Shown: positions 16,283 to 24,390, numbered from the stretch's first letter. The stretch: 64,000 bases of DNA from Collinsella aerofaciens (GCF_028209625.1 NZ_JAQLDU010000007.1:1-64000); one strand, 5' to 3'. The notes: generated by a model from the letters alone, not told the origin. A program made the numbers and translations.

Positions 16283-17722
16283 ATGTCCGTTAATCCCGCC
16301 AGCGTCACCAACCCGCCCGCGCAGTTTCCCGAGGACTTTGTCTTTGGCGGCGCCACCGCTGCCTACCAGGTAGAGGGCGAGACCCGCACCCACGGTAAGG
16401 GCAAGGTTGCCTGGGACGACTTCCTGGAGGCCCAGGGGCGCTTTTCCCCCGATCCCGCTTCGGACTTCTACAACCAGTACCCCGTCGATTTGGAGCTGTG
16501 CGAGGAGTTCGGCATCAACGGCATCCGCCTCTCCATCGCCTGGAGCCGTATCTTCCCCGAGGGCACCGGCAAGGTAAACCCCGAGGGCGTGCAGTTCTAC
16601 CACGACCTCTTCGCCGAGTGCCACAAGCACCACGTTGAGCCGTTTGTCACGCTGCATCACTTTGACACGCCGCTGCCCCTCTTTGAGAAGGGCGACTTCC
16701 TCAACCGCGAGACCATCGACGCCTTTGTGGACTTTGCCACCTTCTGCTTTAAGGAGTATGCCGACCAGGTAACCTACTGGTTCACCTTTAACGAGATTTG
16801 GGCCGACGCCTCCAACACCTACATCGAGGGTACCTTCCCCGGTGGCGTCAAGGCGCATCTTGCCGAGGCCTTCCAGTGCGAGCACAACATGATGCTCGCC
16901 CACGCCAAGGCCGTGCTGGCTTTCCACAACGGCGGCTTTAAAGGCAAGATCGGCGTCATCCAGTCGCTGGAGTTTAAGTACCCACTCAACGAGAACGACC
17001 CCGCCGACATCAAGGCCGCCAATAACGAGCACGTGCTGCAGAACCAGTTTTTGCTCGACGCCACCTTCCGCGGGGACTACGCGCCCGACACCCTCGAGTG
17101 CGCCAACCGCCTGGCTGCGGTCTCGGGCGGCACGATCGAGATCCGCGAGGAGGACCTCGATATTATGCGCGAGGCCGCACTCTACAACGACTACCTGGGT
17201 GTCAACAACTACCAGTGCCGCTTCCTCAAGGCCTATGACGGCGAAAATGACCTGCACCACAACGGTACGGGCGAAAAGGGCACCGGCCGCTGGCGCGTCA
17301 AGGGTATTGGCGAGCATGCGAACAAGCCCGGCATCCCCACCACCGACTGGGACTGGATCATCTATCCCGAGGGTCTGTTCGATCTGCTCGTCTACATTAA
17401 GCAGCGCTACCCCAACTACAAGCAGATCTTCATCACCGAGAACGGCATGGGCTACAAGGACCCCTACAAGGACGGTTTTGTGGACGACCAGCCGCGCATC
17501 GACTACATCGAGCAGCACCTGCGCTGGCTGCTCAAGGCCATGGAGGTGGGCGTCAACGTGGGCGGCTACTTCCTGTGGAGCCTGCAGGATCAGTTCTCCT
17601 GGACCAATGGCTACAACAAGCGCTATGGCTTCTTCTACGTAGACTTTGAAACCCAGAAGCGCACGCCCAAGGCAAGCGCCTACTGGTACAAGCACGTGGC
17701 GGAGACTCGTCGTCTGGACTAA
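16283..17722 (+). CDS. lacG: 6-phospho-beta-galactosidase (GH1)
   Basis: 479 aa, usual LacG length. Acid/base Glu171 in WFTFNEIW and nucleophile Glu386 in FITENGMG. The phosphate-binding set of GH1 6-phospho enzymes is present in FSWTNGYNKRYGF (Ser, then Lys seven and Tyr nine residues later, as in lactococcal LacG). It cleaves lactose-6-phosphate to glucose and galactose-6-phosphate, which feeds LacAB. Cytoplasmic, no signal peptide. Confidence 0.95.
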   Translation: MSVNPASVTNPPAQFPEDFVFGGATAAYQVEGETRTHGKGKVAWDDFLEAQGRFSPDPASDFYNQYPVDLELCEEFGINGIRLSIAWSRIFPEGTGKVNPEGVQFYHDLFAECHKHHVEPFVTLHHFDTPLPLFEKGDFLNRETIDAFVDFATFCFKEYADQVTYWFTFNEIWADASNTYIEGTFPGGVKAHLAEAFQCEHNMMLAHAKAVLAFHNGGFKGKIGVIQSLEFKYPLNENDPADIKAANNEHVLQNQFLLDATFRGDYAPDTLECANRLAAVSGGTIEIREEDLDIMREAALYNDYLGVNNYQCRFLKAYDGENDLHHNGTGEKGTGRWRVKGIGEHANKPGIPTTDWDWIIYPEGLFDLLVYIKQRYPNYKQIFITENGMGYKDPYKDGFVDDQPRIDYIEQHLRWLLKAMEVGVNVGGYFLWSLQDQFSWTNGYNKRYGFFYVDFETQKRTPKASAYWYKHVAETRRLD

Positions 17723-17783
17723 TGGCCTGCGGTTAGCGTCTGGCGGAATTGCCCCGCTCACATAACCTGTCCCCATTTCTCAG

Positions 17784-17831
17784 CCGGGGGCGGCACGTCA
17801 CACGGCGCGCCGCCCCCGGTCTTTATGTTTT
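17784..17831 (+). terminator. Terminator of lacE-lacG
   Basis: CCGGGGGCGGC pairs with GCCGCCCCCGG, followed by TCTTTATGTTTTT. Confidence 0.8.
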
Positions 17832-17856
17832 TGGACGGGTCGTCGAGGGCCGTTTG

Positions 17857-18072
17857 TCTCGATCTGTAACATCTAGCCGAGTTTTTCGGTCCTACCTGTT
17901 ACAGATCGAGATGAACCGGGGAGTCCGAGCCGGATTGTCTCGATCTGTAACACTAAACCCGGTTTTTGATGTCCAGTTGTTACAGATTTAGATAAACTCA
18001 CCGGCCAATCCTCTCAATCTAAATCTGTAACATCTGGCCGAGATTTTTGATCCCAGCTGTTACAGATCGAGA
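17857..18072. repeat. Array of six alternating 15-bp arms at 40-bp period
   Basis: TCTCGATCTGTAACA-type arms (L) and their complements (R) alternate at 17857 L, 17897 R, 17938 L, 17978 R, 18018 L, 18058 R, i.e. steps of 40, 41, 40, 40, 40 bp. Each L-R unit is 55 bp with a 25-bp, less conserved centre often holding TTTTT. Arms R2 and L3 share a variant (TCTAAATC) so they match each other better than their unit partners. A single 55-bp unit recurs at 20321. The array ends about 67 bp before the first antitoxin start. Confidence 0.75.
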
Positions 18073-18139
18073 CAACTTAACGGTACCGATTTTTTGATGC
18101 GCCGTGGTACAATTATGTCCCAACGCAAAGGAGGTACCT

Positions 18140-18406
18140 ATGCCCACCTGCGTGCCCGTCCGAGACATGAAGGACACCGCTGCATTTACCGCGCTTGTTG
18201 AGTCCGAGCGCGACGTCACCGTAACCAAGAACGGCTACGAGGCCATGCACTGCATCAGCAGCGACCAGTATCACCTCATGCAAGAAGAAATCGCCAAAGC
18301 CAAGCTGCTGTCTCGCATGATGTTGGCAGAAGACGAGATATCGCAAGGCGACTACAGCGACTACGACTCCTTCGCGTCCGCGATACGAGACAAATATGAC
18401 CTATAA
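18140..18406 (+). CDS. Phd/YefM-type antitoxin, copy A
   Basis: 88 aa from ATG 18140 behind AAAGGAGG. The N-terminal half (VPVRDMKDTAAFTALVESER, VTVTKNGYEAMHCISSDQY) has the YefM/Phd DNA-binding fold, and the acidic C-terminal tail (EDEISQGDYSDYDSFASAIR) would wrap the toxin. It overlaps the toxin gene by 11 bp. It differs from copy B in 5 of 88 residues. An extended -10 (TGGTACAAT at 18105-18113) lies just upstream. Such antitoxins usually repress their own promoter. Confidence 0.85.
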   Translation: MPTCVPVRDMKDTAAFTALVESERDVTVTKNGYEAMHCISSDQYHLMQEEIAKAKLLSRMMLAEDEISQGDYSDYDSFASAIRDKYDL

Positions 18407-18701
18407 CGTCGCAATACTCAAAAGCGCGCGATATGAGTACGAGAGTATCGTTGGATACCTTGCCCAAATCCTCAAGAATCCGCGCGCAGCGGGCAATTTT
18501 GTCGCTGAGTTTGAATATCAGCTTGATTTGCTTCGCGAGCAGCCGCTCCTACGACCTCTCTCACACATACGAGAGCTGGCGGCACGTAATTACCGATCGT
18601 TTCCCGTCAACAACTACACCTGTCTTTACAAGTTTGAGCACGATACGATCTATATCGCCCATGTCTTTCACCAGTCACAGGACTACGCCCGCCTGATCTA
18701 G
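18396..18701 (+). CDS. RelE/ParE-family toxin, copy A
   Basis: 101 aa. Start MTYNVAILKSARYEYESIVGYL and C-terminal YKFEHDTIYIAHVFHQSQDY fit the RelE/ParE fold (long helices, then a four-strand sheet ending in a basic/aromatic tail). RelE-type toxins cut mRNA on the ribosome and ParE-type toxins poison gyrase; sequence alone does not settle which. It differs from copy B in 7 residues. Confidence 0.82.
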   Translation: MTYNVAILKSARYEYESIVGYLAQILKNPRAAGNFVAEFEYQLDLLREQPLLRPLSHIRELAARNYRSFPVNNYTCLYKFEHDTIYIAHVFHQSQDYARLI

Positions 18702-18705
18702 CCCC

Positions 18706-18760
18706 GCGGCATCGGCTAGCAAATGACCTGCGTGTGTTCCTCGATGGCGGCGCGACCGCA
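18706..18760 (-). pseudogene. Duplicated 3' tail of the DeoR-type regulator gene
   Basis: CTAGCAAATGACCTGCGTGT and the following bases match the last about 13 codons of the DeoR gene at 21019 (ending EEHTQVIC) almost exactly, including the stop. Homology breaks off near 18756, before the ATPase gene. This is a footprint of duplication of the toxin-antitoxin block together with the end of its neighbour. Confidence 0.7.
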
Positions 18761-18769
18761 TGCCATCGA

Positions 18770-20140
18770 TCAGATAAAGATCGTCATATACAGAGGAAGA
18801 TATATCCTATGCCCTTCAGCCCTGAGCTGTTTTGGGTGAAGAACTATCTCCTCTCCGACTCGTCGTTCAAATCTTCTGCCGAAATCGTCAAGTGAGATTG
18901 TTGAATACGATTTGGAAGATTTAACTTCAACAGGAGTGACCCGCGGTTTTCTAGCCGCATCTTCAAAGCCGCGCGAAACAAGAAAATCAATCTCACGCGT
19001 TCTGGGACGACTCCCCTCCGTTTTGGAAGGCTCCTGCCAGCTGTAATAAAAAAGCGAATGCCCCAGACTCTTGAGCTGCTGTGCCACGATATTCTCGATC
19101 AACATTCCTTTATTAATCGAAATTCTTCCAAATTGAATGTCTCTATGAACATCCATAAGGTCCGGACCATCATCAAACGCCAAGCTCACGAGCAATCCCG
19201 TGTCCGCCATATAGCATTTAAGCGAAGACGCGTCCTCGTGCAGGCGGTAACCCACGCTCGGATCACTGCATAAATAGCAACGGTTAATCAGTCGCGCATC
19301 CTCAAGCCAGATTAACGCCGACTCATATGTCTCAAAACGGGACCCCTTCTCCAAGCTGTCAAATTTGAACCGTTTATTTGCCGCAGATAATTGACCCGGA
19401 ATATCGTCATAAACCGCCCGCGCACGTCTAGCGTCCGAACCTCCAAACTTGGCAATGTCCTCCCTGTACAGTGCGATAATCTGCCGTTTAACCCTGTCGC
19501 ATCCTCTAAAATCATTCTCTGCCACAAAGGAGTCGACCGACTGAGGCATACCACCGACAAGCATATACTCATCAAATAATCTCATGCACGTCGCATGAAC
19601 GCCGTCCGGAAGCGCGGTCCGAGATTCGCACGCTTTACGGATCTCTTCTGCATAAAGATCTTTTCCGGTCGCCCAAAGATACTCCTCAAAATCGAGGGGC
19701 TCGAGAGGGATTCTTTCTTCCTCTGACGGTATGACAATGCTATCGACATTCTTTTTGATGGAGACAAGAGAGCCTGTCTCGATGTAATCAAATCTGCCGT
19801 CTTCTACAAGATGCTTTATGTATTCGCGCGCGATGGGAAACCGCTGCACTTCATCAAAAATGACCAGCGACTCTCTCGGTTCGAGGGCCTTACCATACTG
19901 CAGCTGAAGCATGCGTAAAAAAAGATCGACATCTTCACGATGGTTCAGAAATATATCGAGCGTGGCTTTGCTAGCAGCCGAAAAGTCAATGTACAGATAA
20001 TCCTTGTATTCATTTTGCGCGAAGCACTTGACGAGCGTCGTTTTGCCAACGCGTCTTGCACCCTCAATAAGCACCGCAGTGCGCCCTTGCGAGCGTTCTT
20101 TCCACTCCTTCAGACGATCATATGCCTTTCGTTTAAACAT
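18770..20140 (-). CDS. AAA ATPase with DUF4143 domain
   Basis: 456 aa. Walker A GARRVGKTTL near residue 27 and Walker B ESLVIFDEVQ near residue 90, followed by GDGRF-type sensor segment DYIETGSLVS and the DUF4143 region. The C terminus has REIDFLVSRG ... PVEVKSSKS, the D...ExK pattern of a PD-(D/E)XK nuclease-like fold seen in this family. The role of these widespread ATPases is not established. Base composition is clearly lower in GC than its neighbours, and it separates two copies of one toxin-antitoxin pair, so it looks acquired. Four iterons lie upstream of its start. Confidence 0.82.
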   Translation of the reverse strand: MFKRKAYDRLKEWKERSQGRTAVLIEGARRVGKTTLVKCFAQNEYKDYLYIDFSAASKATLDIFLNHREDVDLFLRMLQLQYGKALEPRESLVIFDEVQRFPIAREYIKHLVEDGRFDYIETGSLVSIKKNVDSIVIPSEEERIPLEPLDFEEYLWATGKDLYAEEIRKACESRTALPDGVHATCMRLFDEYMLVGGMPQSVDSFVAENDFRGCDRVKRQIIALYREDIAKFGGSDARRARAVYDDIPGQLSAANKRFKFDSLEKGSRFETYESALIWLEDARLINRCYLCSDPSVGYRLHEDASSLKCYMADTGLLVSLAFDDGPDLMDVHRDIQFGRISINKGMLIENIVAQQLKSLGHSLFYYSWQEPSKTEGSRPRTREIDFLVSRGFEDAARKPRVTPVEVKSSKSYSTISLDDFGRRFERRVGEEIVLHPKQLRAEGHRIYLPLYMTIFI

Positions 20141-20172
20141 AATCTCACCTCAGCATAATTTACGTGCGAGTT

Positions 20173-20292
20173 TACAAAAATACCGACCTTTAGATATATC
20201 TAATAATACAAAAATACCGACCTTTAAATGAGCTTATAGCTACAAAAATACCGACTATTGCATTGGTCTAAACATACAATAATACCGAGCTT
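20173..20292. repeat. Four iterons with exact 34-bp period
   Basis: TACAAAAATACCGAC-type repeats start at 20173, 20207, 20241 and 20275. The first two are identical over 20 bp (TACAAAAATACCGACCTTTA), the third over 15, and the fourth is degenerate (TACAATAATACCGAG). Spacers are AT-rich and unrelated. They lie directly upstream of the ATPase gene, so they may form its operator or a replication/recombination-type iteron site. Confidence 0.75.
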
Positions 20293-20320
20293 CATGTATA
20301 ACGGATGCTATGCCGAGCCG

Positions 20321-20375
20321 TCTCGATCTGTAACACCAAACCCGATTTTGGGCGTCTATCTGTTACAGATCAAGA
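20321..20375. repeat. Single 55-bp palindromic unit before toxin-antitoxin copy B
   Basis: TCTCGATCTGTAACA (20321-20335) and TGTTACAGATCAAGA (20361-20375), 40 bp apart as in the array at 17857. The centre has the CCCGATTTTGGG-type core. Confidence 0.75.
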
Positions 20376-20442
20376 CAATTCAACGATGCCGACTATTCGA
20401 TACGGCGTGGCACAATTATGGCCCAACGCAAAGGAGGTACCT

Positions 20443-20709
20443 ATGTCCACCTGTGTGCCCGTCCGAGACATGAAGGACACCGCTGCATTTACCGCGCTTG
20501 TCGAGTCCGAGCGCGACGTCACCGTAACCAAAAACGGCTACGAGGCCATGCACTGCATCAGCAGCGACCAGTATCGCCTCATGCAAGACGAAATCGCCAA
20601 AGCCAAGCTGCTGTCTCGTATGATGCTGGCAGAAGACGAGATATCGCAAGGCGACTATAGCGACTACGACTCCTTCGCGACCGCGATGCGAGACAAATAT
20701 GACCTATAA
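20443..20709 (+). CDS. Phd/YefM-type antitoxin, copy B
   Basis: 88 aa from ATG 20443 with the same AAAGGAGG as copy A. It differs from copy A at residues 2, 45, 49, 80 and 82 only. The promoter region (GGCACAATTATGGCCC) is also similar. It overlaps its toxin by 11 bp. Two cross-reacting pairs in one locus could neutralise each other, so the loss of one need not be lethal. Confidence 0.85.
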   Translation: MSTCVPVRDMKDTAAFTALVESERDVTVTKNGYEAMHCISSDQYRLMQDEIAKAKLLSRMMLAEDEISQGDYSDYDSFATAMRDKYDL

Positions 20710-21004
20710 CGTCGTAATACTCAAAAGCGCACGATATGAGTACGAGAGTATTGTCGGATACCTTGCTCAAATCCTCATGAATCCACGTGCAGCGGGCAAT
20801 TTTGTTGCCGAGTTTGAATATCAGCTTGACCTGCTTCGCGAGCAGTCGCTCCTACGGCCCCTCTCCCACATACGGGAACTGGCGACACGCAATTATCGAT
20901 CGTTTCCCGTCAACAACTACGCGTGCCTTTACAAGTTTGAGCGCGATGCGATCTATATCGCCCACGTCTTTCACCAGTCACAGGACTACGCCCGCCTGAT
21001 CTAG
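20699..21004 (+). CDS. RelE/ParE-family toxin, copy B
   Basis: 101 aa, seven substitutions relative to copy A (positions 6, 27, 50, 63, 75, 82 and 84), none in the YESIVGYLAQ or HVFHQSQDYARLI segments. It ends 15 bp before the stop of the convergent DeoR gene. Copy B next to the intact DeoR gene is likely the ancestral arrangement. Confidence 0.82.
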   Translation: MTYNVVILKSARYEYESIVGYLAQILMNPRAAGNFVAEFEYQLDLLREQSLLRPLSHIRELATRNYRSFPVNNYACLYKFERDAIYIAHVFHQSQDYARLI

Positions 21005-21018
21005 CACGGCGGCACTCG

Positions 21019-21783
21019 CTAGCAAATGACCTGCGTGTGCTCCTCGATGGCGGCGCGGTCCTCGTCGGCAATATCCGGCTCGCACACCACGGCGTCCAAG
21101 CTGTCCAGGCGGCAGAAGGTGTAGAAGTCGCGCTTGCCGATCTTGCTGGAGTCGGCGATCAGGTAGCGCGAGTCGGCCTTGCTAAAGGCGAGCTGCCGGA
21201 TACGGCCCTCGTCCATGTTGGACGTAGACACGTCACCGTCCAAGATGCCGTTGGCGCCGATAAACGCCGCATCGATGCCCAGCGCGCGCAGGGTATCCTC
21301 GGCCGTTGGTCCCACAAAAGCGGCGGTGCGGCGACGGTACATACCGCCCACGAGGCACAGCTCGCAGTCTTCGCGCGCCTCGAGCAGGTTAAACACCGAA
21401 AGCGAATTGGTCACAATGCGTAGGCGAAACGTCGGCAGCATCGAGGCCATCTGCTCAACCGTGGTGCCCGTGCCCAAAAAGATGGTCGAGCCCTCCTCGA
21501 TAAGCTCCACAGCACGGCGCGCAATCTGCAGCTTTTCCTCGGCATGCTTAGTGCGCTTTTCGCTGTGCGAATACTCATGGCGCAACATAGCGTGCGGACG
21601 GCTCTGTGCACTGCGGGCTCCGCCGTGCACGCGCTCAATCTCGCCTAGGCTCGCAAGTTCTTCGAGGTCGCGGCGAATCGTCATGTCCGAAACGCCCAAC
21701 GCATCCGAAATCTCTTTGACCGAGACCGTGCCCTGCTCCTCGAGCAGCTGACGAACCTTATCCTGTCGCTCTGCCTTAATCAC
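21019..21783 (-). CDS. DeoR-family regulator (LacR-like)
   Basis: 254 aa. N-terminal winged HTH VSVKEISDALGVSDMTIRRD with the family's typical TIRRDL helix, then a DeoR C-terminal sensor domain resembling sugar isomerases (TIFLGTGTTVEQMA, VTNSLSVFNLL, ADSSKIGKRDFYTF). Members bind phosphorylated sugars such as tagatose-6-phosphate. It is divergent from the second galM. It is a good candidate to act on the TGTTC-n-GAACA palindromes before lacA, but this is inferred. Confidence 0.88.
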   Translation of the reverse strand: MIKAERQDKVRQLLEEQGTVSVKEISDALGVSDMTIRRDLEELASLGEIERVHGGARSAQSRPHAMLRHEYSHSEKRTKHAEEKLQIARRAVELIEEGSTIFLGTGTTVEQMASMLPTFRLRIVTNSLSVFNLLEAREDCELCLVGGMYRRRTAAFVGPTAEDTLRALGIDAAFIGANGILDGDVSTSNMDEGRIRQLAFSKADSRYLIADSSKIGKRDFYTFCRLDSLDAVVCEPDIADEDRAAIEEHTQVIC

Positions 21784-21989
21784 GATGAATCCTCGCCGTT
21801 CTTTGCGCGCATATCATTCAAACAGTAACGAACAAATTGTATCAGACTCGTACGCGTCAAAAATGAACGCCCGCACAGCTCCAATCATCACTTTTTTGAG
21901 AAAAATACCCCCAGCTTTAGTGGGGTGTAGTGATAATCTCGCCTGTTCGCGCTACAGTTTGTCGGAAATACCTCGATGTTAGGAACCAA

Positions 21990-23042
21990 ATGATCACTTC
22001 CGAGCTTTTCGGCACCGCGCCGTGCGGTACCCCCGTTCATCGTTACACCCTCGACGGGCCCGAGATCTGCGTTCGCATTATGGACTATGGCGCCACGGTG
22101 CTTGGTATCGATGTGCCCGACATTCCCGGCAACGTGCGCGATGTGGCGCTGGGCTTCGATAAGCTCGAGGATTACTTTGACAACCCCGCCTGCTTTGGCG
22201 CGACCATCGGCCCTGTGGCAAACCGCACCGCTGGCGCCACGATCGCCATCGACGGCACGGACTGGCATATGCCCGCCAACGAGGGCGCCAACAACCTGCA
22301 CAGCGACCTTGAGCACGGCCTGCACAAACGTGTGTGGGATGTTGAGCTCGACGAGGTCCATAACGCCGTGCGCATGACCACCTCGCTTAAGGATGGCGAG
22401 CTGGGCCTGCCCGGCAACCGAACCTTTACGGCCGTGTTTACCGTTACGCGCACCGGCGTCTTCCGCATCGATTATGGCTGCGAGAGCGACCGCGCCACCT
22501 ACGTGTCCATGACCAACCACACGTACTTTAACCTTGCAGGCCATAACGCCGGCATGGACTGCGAACATTTCTTTGTCGCCAACGCCGCCCACTACCTGCC
22601 CATTAACGAGCAGAACATCCCCACCGGCGAGATCGCTCCGGTCGAGGGAACACCGTTTGACTTTCGCGAGCTTCGCCCCGTCGCACCCGGCATGGAGGCC
22701 GACGACCCGCAGATCAAGCAGCCCCGTGGCTACGATCACTGCCTGTGCATCGATGGCTATCAGTACGGCCGCAACCTGCGCCGCGCGATGCACGTCGAGG
22801 AGATGTGGACCGGTCGTGAGATGGACTACTACACCACTGCCCCGGGCGTGCAGCTCTACACCGGCAACTGGCTGGGCGACGAGCACGCCAAGGACGATGC
22901 CAACTATGGCTGGGGCGCCGGCTTTGCCCTCGAGGCCGAGATGTACCCCGACACGCCGCACCAGCCTCTGTTCCCGCAGGGCATTGTGGGCCCGGGTCAT
23001 CCCTATAGCAATGTGATCGAATATCACTTTATGAGGCACTAA
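21990..23042 (+). CDS. galM: Aldose 1-epimerase, second copy
   Basis: 350 aa from ATG 21990 (AGGAA upstream; the longer frame adds a basic, atypical leader). Same motifs as the first copy: MDYGATVLGIDVPDIPG, TIGPVANRTAGA, catalytic-histidine segment NHTYFNLAGHNAGMD, and the C-terminal ALEAEMYPDTPHQPLFPQ. The proteins clearly diverged long ago. It is a single gene with its own terminator, divergent from the DeoR regulator. Confidence 0.92.
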   Translation: MITSELFGTAPCGTPVHRYTLDGPEICVRIMDYGATVLGIDVPDIPGNVRDVALGFDKLEDYFDNPACFGATIGPVANRTAGATIAIDGTDWHMPANEGANNLHSDLEHGLHKRVWDVELDEVHNAVRMTTSLKDGELGLPGNRTFTAVFTVTRTGVFRIDYGCESDRATYVSMTNHTYFNLAGHNAGMDCEHFFVANAAHYLPINEQNIPTGEIAPVEGTPFDFRELRPVAPGMEADDPQIKQPRGYDHCLCIDGYQYGRNLRRAMHVEEMWTGREMDYYTTAPGVQLYTGNWLGDEHAKDDANYGWGAGFALEAEMYPDTPHQPLFPQGIVGPGHPYSNVIEYHFMRH

Positions 23043-23068
23043 GCCCACAACGCGACATATCGCACAGC

Positions 23069-23104
23069 AACGCCCGCCGGCACCACCGCCGACGGGCGTT
23101 TTTT
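23069..23104 (+). terminator. Terminator of the second galM
   Basis: AACGCCCG-CCGGC / GCCGA-CGGGCGTT hairpin followed by TTTT. It is nearly the same hairpin as the gal operon terminator. Confidence 0.8.
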
Positions 23105-23148
23105 CATCCTTTGGCTCATTTTCGCTGTGACTGTATGAGTGACATATC

Positions 23149-23300
23149 AAAACTATGCCCATTTACTACGTTTAGCCCGGGATGCTCGACCATGCACCGG
23201 TTTTTGTTAAATTCGCAAGCCGTCTACCTGCGGTTTTGTTTTTCTCAAATTCGACATGCTCGGCGATAGCCGACCAAACGTAGTAAATGGGCATAGTTTT
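23149..23300. mobile_element. 152-bp MITE-like element with 25-bp perfect terminal repeats
   Basis: Terminal arms begin AAAACTATGCCCATTTACTA (23149) and end with the exact complement at 23300; 25 of 25 bp pair. The interior has two GTTTTTnnnAAATTCG direct repeats and no credible gene. No clear target duplication is visible. It is a non-autonomous element or dispersed intergenic repeat. Confidence 0.7.
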
Positions 23301-23336
23301 TGACAGGCGGCATCGCGCGCATCCCTCGCAAGGGCA

Positions 23337-23370
23337 AAATGATCCGTTTTCCTCCGTCCCCAAGGGATCA
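23337..23370. repeat. GATCC palindromic repeat, copy 2
   Basis: Inverted copy of the repeat at 7347-7382 (AAATGATCCGTTTTCCTCCG). Its end overlaps the stop of the orphan PTS IIB gene. Confidence 0.6.
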
Positions 23371-23850
23371 GTTGAACAGATTGCCAATGGGGTCGGGGGC
23401 GGAACTGGGGAGATAACGGATTTCTAGCTCTATGCCGAGCTTTTGCAACTCTTTGAAGGCGGCGATGTCCGTATCGCCTACGGCAATGGCAGGCGTTGCA
23501 GAGCGCTTGCCCTCCCTCGCCCGCATATGGCCGATGCTGATCTTGGTTATTGGCACACCGCCCTTAACCAGCGCGAGTGCATCCGTGGGCGACGCCACCA
23601 TGATGAGAATCCATTGGCGCGGCGTTGCGGTATAAATGATGTCGATGGTCCTTTGCACCGAGAAAAACCGCGTCCAAACGCCTTCTGGCGCCGCCACCCT
23701 CATGGGTGCCCATTGGCGCGAATCCGCCGCGATCTCATCGTTGACGATTAAGACAAGATTGGAACCCACGGCTTCGTTCCACAGCTCAACGTCTTGCCCG
23801 TAAATGAAACGGTCATCGATACGCGTGAGAAGGATCTTGGGTTGAGCCAT
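23368..23850 (-). CDS. Orphan mannose-family PTS IIB-like protein lacking the active histidine
   Basis: 160 aa from ATG 23850 (an ATG nine codons upstream is possible). It resembles AgaV/AgaB-type IIB: LLTRIDDRFIYGQDVELW at the N terminus, LVLIVNDEIAAD, and LVKGGVPITKISIGHM. In active IIB proteins the loop reads RLIHGQV and the histidine is phosphorylated. Here that position is tyrosine (FIYGQD). No IIA, IIC or IID genes are adjacent. It may be a regulatory or decaying relic; the rest of the fold looks intact. The active homologue at 35299 keeps the histidine. Confidence 0.75.
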   Translation of the reverse strand: MAQPKILLTRIDDRFIYGQDVELWNEAVGSNLVLIVNDEIAADSRQWAPMRVAAPEGVWTRFFSVQRTIDIIYTATPRQWILIMVASPTDALALVKGGVPITKISIGHMRAREGKRSATPAIAVGDTDIAAFKELQKLGIELEIRYLPSSAPDPIGNLFN

Positions 23851-24057
23851 GGCTGCCCCATTCTGTTTGAGACCCATACGAGCGGGACGTCGGCCACCAA
23901 CTCAACAGCAGGTCAAGTACCAAATGGGCACTGCAGACATCACGCCTCTAATATTAGTGCATTTAAAGTGAGAAAAGCCGTCAGAACACTTGCGCGGATG
24001 TGCGATGTCCCGTATCATAGACAGCCGTTGACGCCTCAGTTGCGTCATCACATGGCC

Positions 24058-24133
24058 GCCAGCGTAGCTCAGTTGGTAGAGCACCGCTCTCGTAAAGCGG
24101 GGGTCACCGGTTCGAGCCCGGTCGCTGGCTCCA
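24058..24133 (+). tRNA. tRNA-Thr (anticodon CGU)
   Basis: 76 nt cloverleaf with encoded CCA. Acceptor GCCAGCG/CGCTGGC, D arm GCTC/GAGC, anticodon stem CCGCT/AGCGG with loop CTCGTAA (anticodon CGT), T arm ACCGG-TTCGAGC-CCGGT. It reads ACG codons. A duplicated segment and an inserted gene pair begin just behind it. Confidence 0.97.
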
Positions 24134-24145
24134 TTGCTCAAGATA

Positions 24146-24167
24146 GCCGCCTTCGGGCGGCTTTTTT
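24146..24167 (+). terminator. Terminator of tRNA-Thr
   Basis: GCCGCC-TTCG-GGCGGC followed by six T residues. Confidence 0.9.
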
Positions 24168-24390
24168 GTTGCCGATTTTGAGTGCGTGCGCGCCAATCCA
24201 AGCATCGCCACGTCAACAGCGGCCCACTCGGTGGACTTCGGGTTTAATGCTTAGGGGCGGGGATTTACCAAAGTGAAATCTTAATGAAAAGAAACCCAGC
24301 TGCAACAATTGCCATGGTGAGGGCTCGAATTGGCCATATAGATCTAAAATAGTCACGATATACAAATGTCGAGAGACGTTGGGGATATAG

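Noticed and set aside
17857..18072. Possible CRISPR array
   Set aside because: Arms are only 15 bp, alternate in orientation, the spacers resemble each other within each class, and there are no cas genes in the window.
20173..20292. Possible short CRISPR array upstream of the ATPase
   Set aside because: Repeats of 15-20 bp with 14-19 bp spacers and only four units; no cas genes. An iteron or operator array explains it better.
23172..23387. Small 71-codon frame on the minus strand over the MITE
   Set aside because: It lies within the inverted-repeat element, has no ribosome site and an unlikely composition.
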